From Nemertoderma westbladi (lineage: Eukaryota; Xenacoelomorpha; Nemertodermatida; Nemertodermatidae), in assembly GCA_032718475.1 (NCBI GenBank), contig JAUCBJ010008047.1, positions 1-64,000 of the forward strand: a DNA stretch of 64,000 nt, in the 5' to 3' direction. The translations under genes were made by a program, and so were the position numbers. How positions within the stretch are numbered: the stretch's first letter is position 1; the number at the start of each line of letters is the position of its first letter. Of the stretch, positions 55,294 through 64,000 are shown one piece after another. Under the pieces are notes generated by a model. That model searched no databases. It was not told the origin of the DNA and worked only from the letters and a program-made list of their open reading frames with translations.

Positions 55294-56818
55294 TGTCGGC
55301 AGAAAAATAAGTTTACCGAAACCTGCTGACCCCATAGAGTTCAAACCACCATTAACGATCGACTTACAAAGTACCGACAATCAAGGTAAGAAGACAAAGA
55401 AGGACAAATTACTTGTAGACCCGGACGGATCAACAGTCAACAAGGGAATACTTACCGGCGGACCCGTGGGCCCTTCTAGTAATTCAAAACCTTCCAAGTT
55501 CTCCATTGACTTACCTGATGACGTCACAAATACTTATGTCGACCGTATTGTAAACCTAACAGATTCTTGGTCAAACGCTTGCCGAAAATTAGCGTGGATT
55601 GTACGTTTTGTACAATACGTTAAAGGCAAACGTGACTTCACACGTCGACTTACATTGGCTGAGATTGACAGGTGTGAGATTAAATTAATTCGCCATTACC
55701 AACTGAGATATTTCGCGCGCGAATTCACATCTATAAATCAAGGTCAACCAATCAAGTCGTCACCGATACTGAGTTGGAGTCCGATTATTTATAATGGCTT
55801 AATTTGTCATAAATCTCGGCTTCAAAACATTGACTTTAACACGAACTTTAGGTACCCAATAATAATACCGCAACATCACGAACTACAACGTGCAATGATA
55901 CTGGACGCACATTTACATCTGAAACACGCTGGAAGACACCACTGTCTTTCCTACTTACGTACTAGATTTGTATTAATTAGACCCAGTAAAGCATTAAGTT
56001 CAGTGACACGTACGTGTATTATTTGTAAAAAGGTACATTCTAGAATAGGTACCCAAGAAATGAGTGAACTACCACAAGCACGACTTCAAGCATTCAGACC
56101 ACCTTTTACAGAGACTGGAATTGATTGCTTTGGTCCCATACATACTAAACGTGGACGTATACTAGTAAAACGCTGGGGACTGATTTTCACATGTATGTCC
56201 AGTAGGGCAGTTCACATTGAACGTGTGATGGATCTTTCCACCAACGCGTTTATACTAGCACTGCGGCGATTTATCGCTAGACGCGGACTAGTAAAATGCT
56301 TGTACTCAGACCAAGGGACAAACTTTGTTGGTGCTCGGAATGAGATTGCTAGAGCCTTTAAGAAATTAGATCATGATCAAATCTCAAACGAACTGCAACC
56401 TCACAAGATTGTTTGGAAGTTCAATCCTCCAGATAGTCCTTGGAGAGGCGGAGTCTGGGAGAGACTGATTAGATCTATAAAGACAGCAATGGCAAAGGTC
56501 ATTCCAGTAAACCACATATTAACAGACGACCAACTGACAACATTGTTTGTTGAAATCGAGGCAATACTAAATACTAGACCAATAGTATTAGTACCCGATG
56601 ACAAACAATCTCAGTTTGCTTTGACACCGGCACACCTGCTTATGCAGGCACCGACCACATTGACGCCGATTTCCATTCCAATGGAAAGCGATAGCTACGG
56701 TAGAAAAGCGTGGAAAATCACGCAACTACTAGCTAACAAATTCTGGGAAATATGGCAAAACCATTATTTGCCCTCTATTTCTGCCAGAACAACTGGTACA
56801 ATAACACCCGCGCATTAA
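55232..56818 (+). CDS. Integrase of BEL element C
   Basis: A 528-codon frame, +1 relative to gag-pol, overlapping its end by 62 nt. It contains the HHCC zinc-binding region (LKHAGRHHCLSYL...CIICKK) and the catalytic core, with D298 in TGIDCFGP, D360 in YSDQGTNF and E410 in GGVWERLI, the expected D-D-E spacing. It inserts element cDNA into the chromosome. The first ATG here is not known to be used. A frameshift mutation in an older single gag-pol frame is the simplest explanation, since most BEL elements have one ORF. I see no classic slippery heptamer in the overlap. Confidence 0.85.
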   Translation: MLLCAQETYRTYNLRVRPGINVGRKISLPKPADPIEFKPPLTIDLQSTDNQGKKTKKDKLLVDPDGSTVNKGILTGGPVGPSSNSKPSKFSIDLPDDVTNTYVDRIVNLTDSWSNACRKLAWIVRFVQYVKGKRDFTRRLTLAEIDRCEIKLIRHYQLRYFAREFTSINQGQPIKSSPILSWSPIIYNGLICHKSRLQNIDFNTNFRYPIIIPQHHELQRAMILDAHLHLKHAGRHHCLSYLRTRFVLIRPSKALSSVTRTCIICKKVHSRIGTQEMSELPQARLQAFRPPFTETGIDCFGPIHTKRGRILVKRWGLIFTCMSSRAVHIERVMDLSTNAFILALRRFIARRGLVKCLYSDQGTNFVGARNEIARAFKKLDHDQISNELQPHKIVWKFNPPDSPWRGGVWERLIRSIKTAMAKVIPVNHILTDDQLTTLFVEIEAILNTRPIVLVPDDKQSQFALTPAHLLMQAPTTLTPISIPMESDSYGRKAWKITQLLANKFWEIWQNHYLPSISARTTGTITPAH

Positions 56819-57045
56819 AGCCGGGAGATCACGTGCTGTTGGCAGAAGTGAATCTAAAAAGACGCTTCTGGATAACAGGTGTCATTTTAGCCACACATCC
56901 ATCTATGGATGGAGTGACAAGAACTGTGACGGTACGGACAATTGACGGTCGTACAGTAGACAGACCGACTCAACGTCTCGTACTTCTTGAAGAGACTCGT
57001 AACGAGTCTGGAGACTACAAATCTCCACCTAATACTAGTAAATAA
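56752..57045 (+). pseudogene. C-terminal pol domain of element C, out of frame
   Basis: Back in the gag-pol frame, this segment reads LKPGDHVLLAEVNLKRRFW and ends TQRLVLLEETRNESGDYKSP. It corresponds to the C-terminal end of Pao-type pol seen in B (about 30480-30120). The shift lies between 56760 and 56815. The start shown is only the first ATG in the frame. Confidence 0.75.
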
Positions 57046-57703
57046 TTAGGAGTTTACAAATAGATTTCCACGTACCTGTACACCGTAGTAAGGACAGCGG
57101 TAGAATTCCATTGTCTTTATATGTGAACATTGAGGGTAGTACCCTTATGTGTCACATAGGAGCGGGATTTGTAGGTATAAGAAATGGAATTCTACTTGGA
57201 ACTCACAATATTGAGACATTTTCGAAATTTTAGACAATCCATTTGGATTTGAAAAATTTTTAAAATTTTCTCCAGTGAATAGATTTCAGGGTACAGTCGG
57301 GTGGAACTTAAAATTAGAGAAACAAGAGAGGAAGACTTGCGAGCCTTTCTTAAAATTTTAATTAAATTTTACACGGTCTTGTTTCAATAAGTTACGTCAA
57401 AATAGACTCCCCTATATTTATTACTAATTCTTGACTGCTTATTTTCTGATAATAGTTTGGGATCAAAAAGTGAGTATTTTAGACTCACGGCCAGTTTAGC
57501 CCAAATTCGTTTTTACTTCGGCAAAAAATTTTAGATAAGAAGCAGCGTGTCATTAAAGAAACCCTAGATCTTAGGCTATGGGTAGGAGGTTAGAGCGTTG
57601 TCGAGCCCAAAGGGCAGACGAAACTCTCACGTCTCCTCACAACTAACTACAAACTCTGTTGTATTCCCTCTAGTAGTAATGATTATGTAACTACACCCTA
57701 ATT
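57046..57703 (+). other. Spacer between pol and third ORF of element C
   Basis: AT-rich and shorter than in A/B. It contains a 28-bp block (57323-57350) also present in pol (54831-54858) that includes GAAGACTTGCGAGCCTTTCT. No ORF is recognised. Confidence 0.6.
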
Positions 57704-58345
57704 ATGGAGAAAGGGATACAAGGAGAGCCGAGATGGGGATATGATATCCAAGAGGAGGCAGCAGCGCCATTCGAAAGATTTGGAGCCAAGGATTATACTA
57801 TATTTGGTATAAAAGAATTATCGGAAAGTACAGCGAAACTCGCGAGAACTAAATATGACTCGAATGTATTAAAGAGAAGGCAAAACGCATTGAACGAAAG
57901 AATCGAAAGTTTGCGCCAAACCTTCAACGAACTTTACCCGTACGATGCTTTGTGTGATACGGGAGACATTAGCGAAGACCCCGATACTGAAATTAGTCGT
58001 TTGTATCATACCATGCAATACCTAAAGGCGCACGAACCTATGCCCGCGGTACGAGATGAATTCGATGGAATGCATCTTTACAGACGAACTCGAGGGGACG
58101 ATAGAGAAACCAAGGAAGCATTTTCAGTTTATAAACTTTATTATCAATGCGGTTCTTGTATGCGCGAACAACGAAATGCGATTCCGATGCGTTTGAATAA
58201 GGAAAATCCCGAACCGATATTGGCGAGGTGTTCGAACCATCAACAACTATGTTACCTTATGAAGGAGAACGTATTGTGGAAATTACGGATGAATCACGGC
58301 AGACGCGCGCGCCTATCGGTCACCTCGGTGATGATTTCAAAGTAA
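57704..58345 (+). CDS. Third ORF, part a, of BEL element C
   Basis: 213 codons starting MEKGIQGEPRWGYDIQEE. Residues around 100-125 (LYHTMQYLKAHEPMPAVRDE) align with B's third ORF (LYFTMMYLTADRPLPVIPDS). A CGSC pair and an RCSNH segment follow, matching CDEC and RCSYF in B. A four-cysteine/histidine metal site is plausible. The frame overlaps part b by about 145 nt with a -1 relation. No signal peptide or membrane segment is visible. Confidence 0.75.
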   Translation: MEKGIQGEPRWGYDIQEEAAAPFERFGAKDYTIFGIKELSESTAKLARTKYDSNVLKRRQNALNERIESLRQTFNELYPYDALCDTGDISEDPDTEISRLYHTMQYLKAHEPMPAVRDEFDGMHLYRRTRGDDRETKEAFSVYKLYYQCGSCMREQRNAIPMRLNKENPEPILARCSNHQQLCYLMKENVLWKLRMNHGRRARLSVTSVMISK

Positions 58346-59712
58346 CTACTACGATCGCCGACGATCCTTTAGAGGAACTTCTTGAGATAGAAAGGAACCT
58401 CCCGAAGAAATCTCAGACGGAGATTCGACAACTTGAAGCAACAGATGCTATAGTTTGTATACAACCTTCAGAAACCTACCAACCCATAGACCCAGATGAT
58501 TACGATTATAGTATGGGAGGAAGCGCTCGACCGATTGGAGATCTTATATACGAACGAGTGTGGTACCCTGCCAATACGATGTGTAGTAAATGTGGCGTCG
58601 CTGGACATCATATGGCAAAGTGCAGTGGAAAGCACATTACTACGACTCAGCTAATCTGTGGATGGTGTGGGGATCAAGGGTCTCATACCTTTTATACTTG
58701 CTGGAGATTTATGGCTCAATGTACTTACTGCAATATAAAGGGACATCGAGCATCTGAATGCCAACTGAGAGATATACCTTATGAACACGAATCTGTAAAA
58801 CTTGTGAGGAAGTTATTTGATGAGTGGGAAGATTTAGCCGACGAACATGTATCGGCACAGAGAAGACGGTTTCCGATGAGAGCGCATCTCGGATTTTGGG
58901 CGGTAAATCCCCAGACGATGATGTCGGAAGGATATATCTCCGCTATGCCCCAATATGACGAACTTATCGAGGTTGTTGATATTTTGCCCCACGACAGCGG
59001 ATTCCGAGTGGTGCGCGAGTATCTGTTACAGATTCACCCGGATAACAAAAACACGTGGAATTTTCAGAAAGTCGTAAATCGTATCACGTATGGTGAATTT
59101 GATCGTTTCCGAACCGAAAAGCGGAATAAAGGAGCTTGGTTAACCGTCGCATGGGCGTACCGAGCCGCGTTTTACCACAAACGTATACGAGCGAGCGTAT
59201 TCGAGGAAGAAGAGGTCCTAGAGGCGACGAATATATCAGCCACTCCGGTTGCGCCGTCTGCACGTCACCCTCGGGAGGACGGGCAGGGTAGGATCATACG
59301 GGTCCAGAAAGTGGGCCAACAATTGAAGAAAATTATTAATGTAGAAGAACGCAAGGGAGTTGAGCCGACTATTCGAGTTACTCGGGATACGGTATCACTT
59401 CCAAGAGAACCAGTAGGAGGATCGGGACATACACCAGCTGATCAACAGGGGGCGCAAGCTACTCTTGGGTCTGCGTCGTCCGCTTCTCACGCGTTCCCAG
59501 ACGTTCTACCAACTGTAGTGACAACTGATCGGTCACGAGGAATTGGTCGAGGTTTTGGGATGCCAAATAGACGAATTTGTGAGGAAATAGTTGCACCGTC
59601 TCTCAACGTCCCAAGTAAACCAGTGACTCGCCCCATTAGTCCCATATCGCGAGCAAAGTCACCTGTGCGCAGTTTTCGAGGACGCGGCAGGGCTCGATCA
59701 ACTAAGCGATAA
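58249..59712 (+). CDS. Third ORF, part b: triple zinc-knuckle protein of element C
   Basis: 487 codons from the ATG at 58249 (the frame is open from 58201). Three zinc knuckles start at residues 112, 137 and 158: CSKCGVAGHHMAKC (CX2CX4HX4C), CGWCGDQGSHTFYTC (CX2CX5HX4C) and CTYCNIKGHRASEC (CX2CX4HX4C). The second and third match B's pair in sequence and spacing, including the unusual X5. A conserved helical segment (YEHESVKLVRKLFDEWED) follows, and the tail is RG/RS-rich (FRGRGRARSTKR). This is a nucleic-acid-binding design like nucleocapsid, placed where env would be. Whether a and b are one protein joined by frameshifting, two proteins, or one gene broken by mutation is open. Confidence 0.8.
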   Translation: MLPYEGERIVEITDESRQTRAPIGHLGDDFKVTTTIADDPLEELLEIERNLPKKSQTEIRQLEATDAIVCIQPSETYQPIDPDDYDYSMGGSARPIGDLIYERVWYPANTMCSKCGVAGHHMAKCSGKHITTTQLICGWCGDQGSHTFYTCWRFMAQCTYCNIKGHRASECQLRDIPYEHESVKLVRKLFDEWEDLADEHVSAQRRRFPMRAHLGFWAVNPQTMMSEGYISAMPQYDELIEVVDILPHDSGFRVVREYLLQIHPDNKNTWNFQKVVNRITYGEFDRFRTEKRNKGAWLTVAWAYRAAFYHKRIRASVFEEEEVLEATNISATPVAPSARHPREDGQGRIIRVQKVGQQLKKIINVEERKGVEPTIRVTRDTVSLPREPVGGSGHTPADQQGAQATLGSASSASHAFPDVLPTVVTTDRSRGIGRGFGMPNRRICEEIVAPSLNVPSKPVTRPISPISRAKSPVRSFRGRGRARSTKR

Positions 59713-60585
59713 AAGGGAGGGCAAGGGTGGACGGAAGACTCGTGGGCCTTTCTTATGATTTGTGATTTATTTGAATTATATGTTTTTATATTTACGAAAG
59801 CTATTTAGTAAACTTATATTTTATATTTGTGCTTATTCCAAACTTATGCAATTTGTATTGTTCCGAATTTATGAAATTTAGAAAGTTTAGAAGGAACTTA
59901 TATTTGAAAGATTTATGTTTCATATTTGAGATGCAAAGGTTTATATTATTCTAAACTTATGCAGTTTATATCTATATTTAGTAAGACTACCCAAAGAGAG
60001 TTTATATTTGTAAGAATTTATATTTATATTTGTAATTATTCCGAACTTATACAATTTATATTATTCCAAACTTATGCAATTTGTATTGTTCCGAATATTA
60101 TGCAATTTATATTTTATAAGCAGTATTTGTACCATAAAGAGAAAGTTTTATAGACAGAAAATTTTGTGCTCAGAAAGACTCATATTTGTAATTATTCCAA
60201 ACTTATGCAATCTACATTTAGGTACGAAAGTATTTGTAATTACTTGAATTTATGCAATATTTGAGATGCAATAGTAGATGGAAGACTTGCGAGCCTTTCT
60301 TATTGTTTTCATTTATTTGTATTTGTAATTGTTTGAATTTATGCAATATCTGAGATGCAATAGATTTATATTGGTGAATTTAATTTAGATTTATATTGTA
60401 CTTACTTAGTAAAGCCTTAAATACGTAAAGTTTGAATTTGTAATTATTTTGTATCGAATCATTACGTAGAAAGGAAGTATTGTTTGAAATTTAATTGTAA
60501 ATATGTAAGTACGCCCTAAGTATTCTATAGTTTGATTGATTATTGGTGAAAACCGTATATTTTATGCACGATAATATCCTGTTTT
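59713..60585 (+). other. AT-rich 3' untranslated region of element C
   Basis: Between the third ORF and the purine tract. It holds many diverged TCCAAACTTATGCAATTTAT units (about 59840-60220) and two copies of the GAAGACTTGCGAGCCTTTCT motif (59733, one variant, and 60281). No coding signal. Confidence 0.65.
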
Positions 60586-60595
60586 CATGGAGCGG
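60586..60595 (+). other. Polypurine tract of element C
   Basis: CATGGAGCGG directly precedes the 3' LTR. The GGAGCGG core is shared with A and B, which supports placing the LTR start at 60596. Confidence 0.7.
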
Positions 60596-62587
60596 TATAG
60601 AATTATATTCCCTAAATGCCGTGGATTTTCAAAATTTTATTTTATTCGAATTAACTTTGTAAAGATTGCTTTGAGTTCTCATTAGTATTGGTTCTATCTA
60701 TTATGCATCTATCGGTCAAGTGGTTCAGTAGCTCAGTTGGTAGAGCGTTGGAAATTATATGTGTAGTAGGTATCGAGTTCGAATCCTAGTAAGTGCGAAT
60801 TATTTTTTGTGCAGAATTTCAACTCATTTAAATTAACCGCTACAAATTAATTGCATTTGTCTGTACCAATAAGGCTGTAGTTATTTGATTGTAACCAATG
60901 TCGTGCAAGTTATATATTAGCTGGACCAATAAGCTATCTTTAAAACCTTGTTAGAACCCATAGAACAATCGAGAATTTTCTCGATTGATTGCGGCACAAA
61001 TTTAGTATATAAAGGTGCGATTTCGTTCATTAGTTATTCTCTCAATCACTTTATATCATTATCTTTCAGATTTATTCTGTCGTGCTTAGTTTATTCTCAG
61101 ATTACATTGTATTATAATTGTGTCTTCTGTAATAAAGTCAGAATATTCTCTCAGCTTTTCTGTTTTACTATGGTTTCACTACGGTGAACAAACTCGGGGA
61201 CAGGATGGCCAGCTAGAGATCGGGCCGCAGCAATGAACGGGAACATCACGGGAATGTAGACGAGAGACAACCCGCAATACCATTTAGAGTTATTCGCCCA
61301 TCGCCTGAAAGGTTAGACAGCGTTCGATCCTTGCTACCTAAGTGTAAGACCAAAAGATCAAAGGTAGACGTAGTGACACGCTGTGAGCCCAAAATTACAT
61401 CATAGGGACTGTACTGTCTTGATTCAGGAAAAAACCGCAGTAGACCTTCATATTCCTACGGGGGGAGGGAGGGAGAGAGAGCAGATACTAGTACGCAGAT
61501 AGGACGTAGGCACACCGGTACAAGGCATACACATTGGTTAGGGTGCAGCAAACTGTACGCTTAACTCTTGCTAAGTACAGGTGTGTGTGCGACTATTTGC
61601 CGTACAACGGTGTCCGTTACATCAGAACTTGTAGGCTAGGGGGTTGCTGTGTTTTCACCTGAATTGGGATTGTACCGTTCAGGCGGTAGGGCAGTTTACG
61701 CTAGGCGCAAATAAATTGAGGCTATCAGGGATATACTAACATCTACCGTGTCCCCGCCAACGCCCTAATAGGAAGTTACCCGGACTACCTGGGTGACTAA
61801 AATTCTAGATAGGAGCCAGGATAGCTATTAGTACCCGTACGCCTACAGTAGTAAACTAACACATCTCTTCTTAGTATCAGGGACCTGGTACCTAAAATTG
61901 CCGAATTCTGGGCGTAGTATTAACCTTATGCCTGAATTTGAGTCCTGGAAATACGCAAGAGGGGAAGGAACCTTATCATTCGTGAGTATTGGACCTACAA
62001 GTTATAAAATTAGAATATTCGTAAAATGCACACCGTACCCAGTAATTATATATGTGAAGGAGCAAAACTGCTTTTGACCGTTCAGAATTAACACACGCGC
62101 GTTAGAAATTATTTACACCTCGAAATATATAAAATTAACTTTCGTCCTTACTGCACTTTGCTCGCTAGTTAGACATCTCCAAATCTGCTCTATACCTAGC
62201 TAGCGTCCCTTTGCCCAACCATATAAATCACACCGCGGCAAAGTATACGAGCCTCTTAGTCCGTCAGTGAGTCAGCCTGATTTTAGGATTCGCTGCGCGG
62301 GATTTTGTTTTATCGAAGTTTGTCTGCTCGTAGACTGTTTTCTGCCTCACCGGTTAAAAGAGATCGATACTGCAATATATTCGCTTACTTGGGGTTTACT
62401 GTTTTGGTGAGAAGGTCGGATTTATGATTTGATTTACAAACTTTACAGTAGGATATTGCAGGTATTGTTACCGTCTCTTCCGATAGTAGGAATAGGCGTA
62501 TCTCTCCAATTTAGTAGGAATATGATTATTTTAACATATTTCCTAATTTAGTAGGAATATGATTATTTTAACATATTTCCTAATTTA
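60596..62587 (+). mobile_element. 3' LTR of BEL element C
   Basis: Direct repeat of 45540-47470 with scattered differences, an extra ~27 bp near 61040-61080 and one additional 36-bp TTAGTAGGAATATG unit near its end. It carries the same tRNA-like unit (60724), palindrome (60966), TATA box (61006) and AATAAA (61131). It passes directly into satellite DNA. Confidence 0.82.
60724..60815 (+). promoter_or_regulatory. tRNA-like Pol III unit, 3' LTR copy
   Basis: Same A box, B box and T6 run as at 45666-45757, with no differences seen in either box. Confidence 0.65.
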
Positions 62588-64000
62588 CACAACAATATTA
62601 ATAGGGAGATAGGATACTTATCTCTCCACTCAGAATGTCACAGATAGGGGGTGTTCCAATGCAATCAAAATTCATTTATCTCCAGCAGAAAGACGTAGCA
62701 AATAACAGCTAATTACTTCTATAAATGTAAGTGTTACCTTTTCTTTTGACTTTCGTTTAAGATTCTCTATCTCGTGGAGTGGGTTAGAAGTTATAAATAT
62801 TAAAATCGATATGGTTATAGTAAAGAATCAGAGGATATTTTGATCAATTATTGCAGAAAAACACGAAGGATTTTGACAGGGCTTTAATACTTCTTTATGT
62901 TCATGAAATAGCTGAGATATTTGAGGTGAATTATAGTATTATAAGTTAACTTCAGCTCCAGTCACTTTGGCAATACGATGAAACAATAATAAATATTCTA
63001 GAACACAACAATATTAATAGGGAGATAAGCTACTTATCTCTCCACTCATACAACCACAGATAGGGGGTGTTCTGACACAATCAAAATTCATCCATCTCCA
63101 GTGGAAAGACGTTGCAAATAATTGCTGATTACTGCTATAAATGTAAGTGTTACCTGTTCTTTTGACTTTCATTTAAGATTCTCTATCTCGTGGAGTGGGT
63201 TAGAAGATATAAATATTAAAATCGATATGGTTATAGTAAAGAATCAGAGGTTATTTTGATAAATTATTGCAGAAAAATACCAAGGATTTTGACATGGCTT
63301 TAATACTTCATTATGTTCATGAAATAGCTAAGATATTTGAGGTGAATTATTGTATTATGAGTTAACTTCAGCTCTAGCAACTTTGGCAATACGATGAAAC
63401 TATAAAAAATATTCTAGAACACAACAATATTAATAGGGAGATAGGATACTTATCTCTCCACTCAGAAAGCCACAGATAGGGGGTGTTCCAACGCAATCAA
63501 AATTCATCCATCTCCAGCGGAAAGACGAAGCAAATAACAGCTGATTACTTCTATAAATGTAAGTGTTACCTGTTCTTTTGACGTTCATTTAAGATTCTCT
63601 ATCTCGTGGAGTGGGATAGAAGTTATAAATATGAAAATCGATATGGTTTTTGTAAAAAATCAGAGGATATTTTGATAAATTATTGCAGAAAAACACCAAG
63701 GATTTTGACATGGCTTTAATACTTCATTATGTTCATGAAATAGCTGAGATATTTGAGGTGAATTATTGCATTACATAATAACTTTAGCTCCAGCCACTTT
63801 AGCAATACGATGAAACTATAATAAATATTCTAGAACACAACAATATTAATAGGGAGATATGCTACTTATTTCTCAACTCAGACAGCCTCAGATAGGGGGT
63901 GTTCTGACACACTCAAAATTCATCCATCTCCAGCGGAAAGACGTAGCAAATAACAGCTGATTACTTCTATAAATGTAAGTGTTACCTGTTATTTTGACTT
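62588..64000. repeat. 416-bp satellite array
   Basis: AACAATATTAATAGGGAGAT starts at 62591, 63007, 63423 and 63839, exactly 416 bp apart each time. About 3.4 units are seen, diverged by a few percent, and the array continues past the window. Each unit includes GATAGGGGGTGTTC and AAATGTAAGTGTTACC. There is no coding signal. Confidence 0.95.

Larger units (their letters stand above)
45540..62587 (+). mobile_element. BEL/Pao retrotransposon C
   Basis: A 17 kb plus-strand element with direct LTRs, leader, gag-pol, separate integrase frames, spacer, two-part third ORF and a purine tract (CATGGAGCGG). Proteins are clearly related to A/B but well diverged, so this is a second family. The left flank is piggyBac copy 2 and the right flank is a 416-bp satellite. 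No target duplication links them, which suggests recombination after insertion. Confidence 0.88.

Noticed and set aside
57704-59712. Envelope gene after pol
   Set aside because: Position fits, but there is no signal peptide, no hydrophobic anchor and no furin-type site; zinc knuckles and a basic tail point to nucleic-acid binding.

Overview
This is animal genomic DNA made almost entirely of nested transposable elements. Three copies belong to the BEL/Pao order of LTR retrotransposons, a group known only from animals. Around them lie a broken LINE, piggyBac-like and other DNA-transposon relics, solo LTRs, a tRNA-derived repeat and a satellite array. I recognise no host protein-coding gene, no rRNA and no intact tRNA. 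The sequence is AT-rich. The species cannot be named from it; an invertebrate is likely but unproven.

Layout. Positions 1-1450 hold the leader and 5' LTR of a minus-strand BEL element (Z) that runs off the left edge. Z sits inside the leader of plus-strand element A (1451-11874). A keeps one uninterrupted gag-protease ORF (3228-7715) but has lost reverse transcriptase and integrase through in-frame deletions. From 11875 to 25638 there are a tRNA-like repeat, a BEL relic, a LINE split by a 1.6 kb piggyBac-type element, two copies of an unnamed repeat, fragments of another retroelement, and a DNA transposon with many copies of one 20-bp end motif. Element B (25639-41747, minus strand) is complete, with 1.19 kb LTRs that differ at only five places and a perfect 5-bp target duplication, yet its reading frames carry several stops and frameshifts. 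From 41748 to 45539 lie a small MITE, two related solo LTRs and a second piggyBac-type copy. Element C (45540-62587, plus strand) is a second BEL family with ~1.95 kb LTRs, a 2337-codon gag-pol ORF, a separate integrase frame and an extra 3' gene. A 416-bp satellite fills 62588-64000.

How the parts fit. In A/B and C the order is LTR, long leader, gag, aspartic protease, RT, RNase H, integrase, spacer, a third ORF, a purine tract with GGAGCGG, then LTR. The third ORF occupies the env position but has zinc knuckles and a basic tail instead of membrane segments. It is the most interesting feature here: an extra nucleic-acid-binding protein shared by two diverged BEL families. The gag regions also hold a striking series of consensus 5' splice sites, all in the same codon phase, and A/B have a conserved 3' splice-site-like sequence before the third ORF. 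Together these suggest that the third ORF is made from spliced mRNA.
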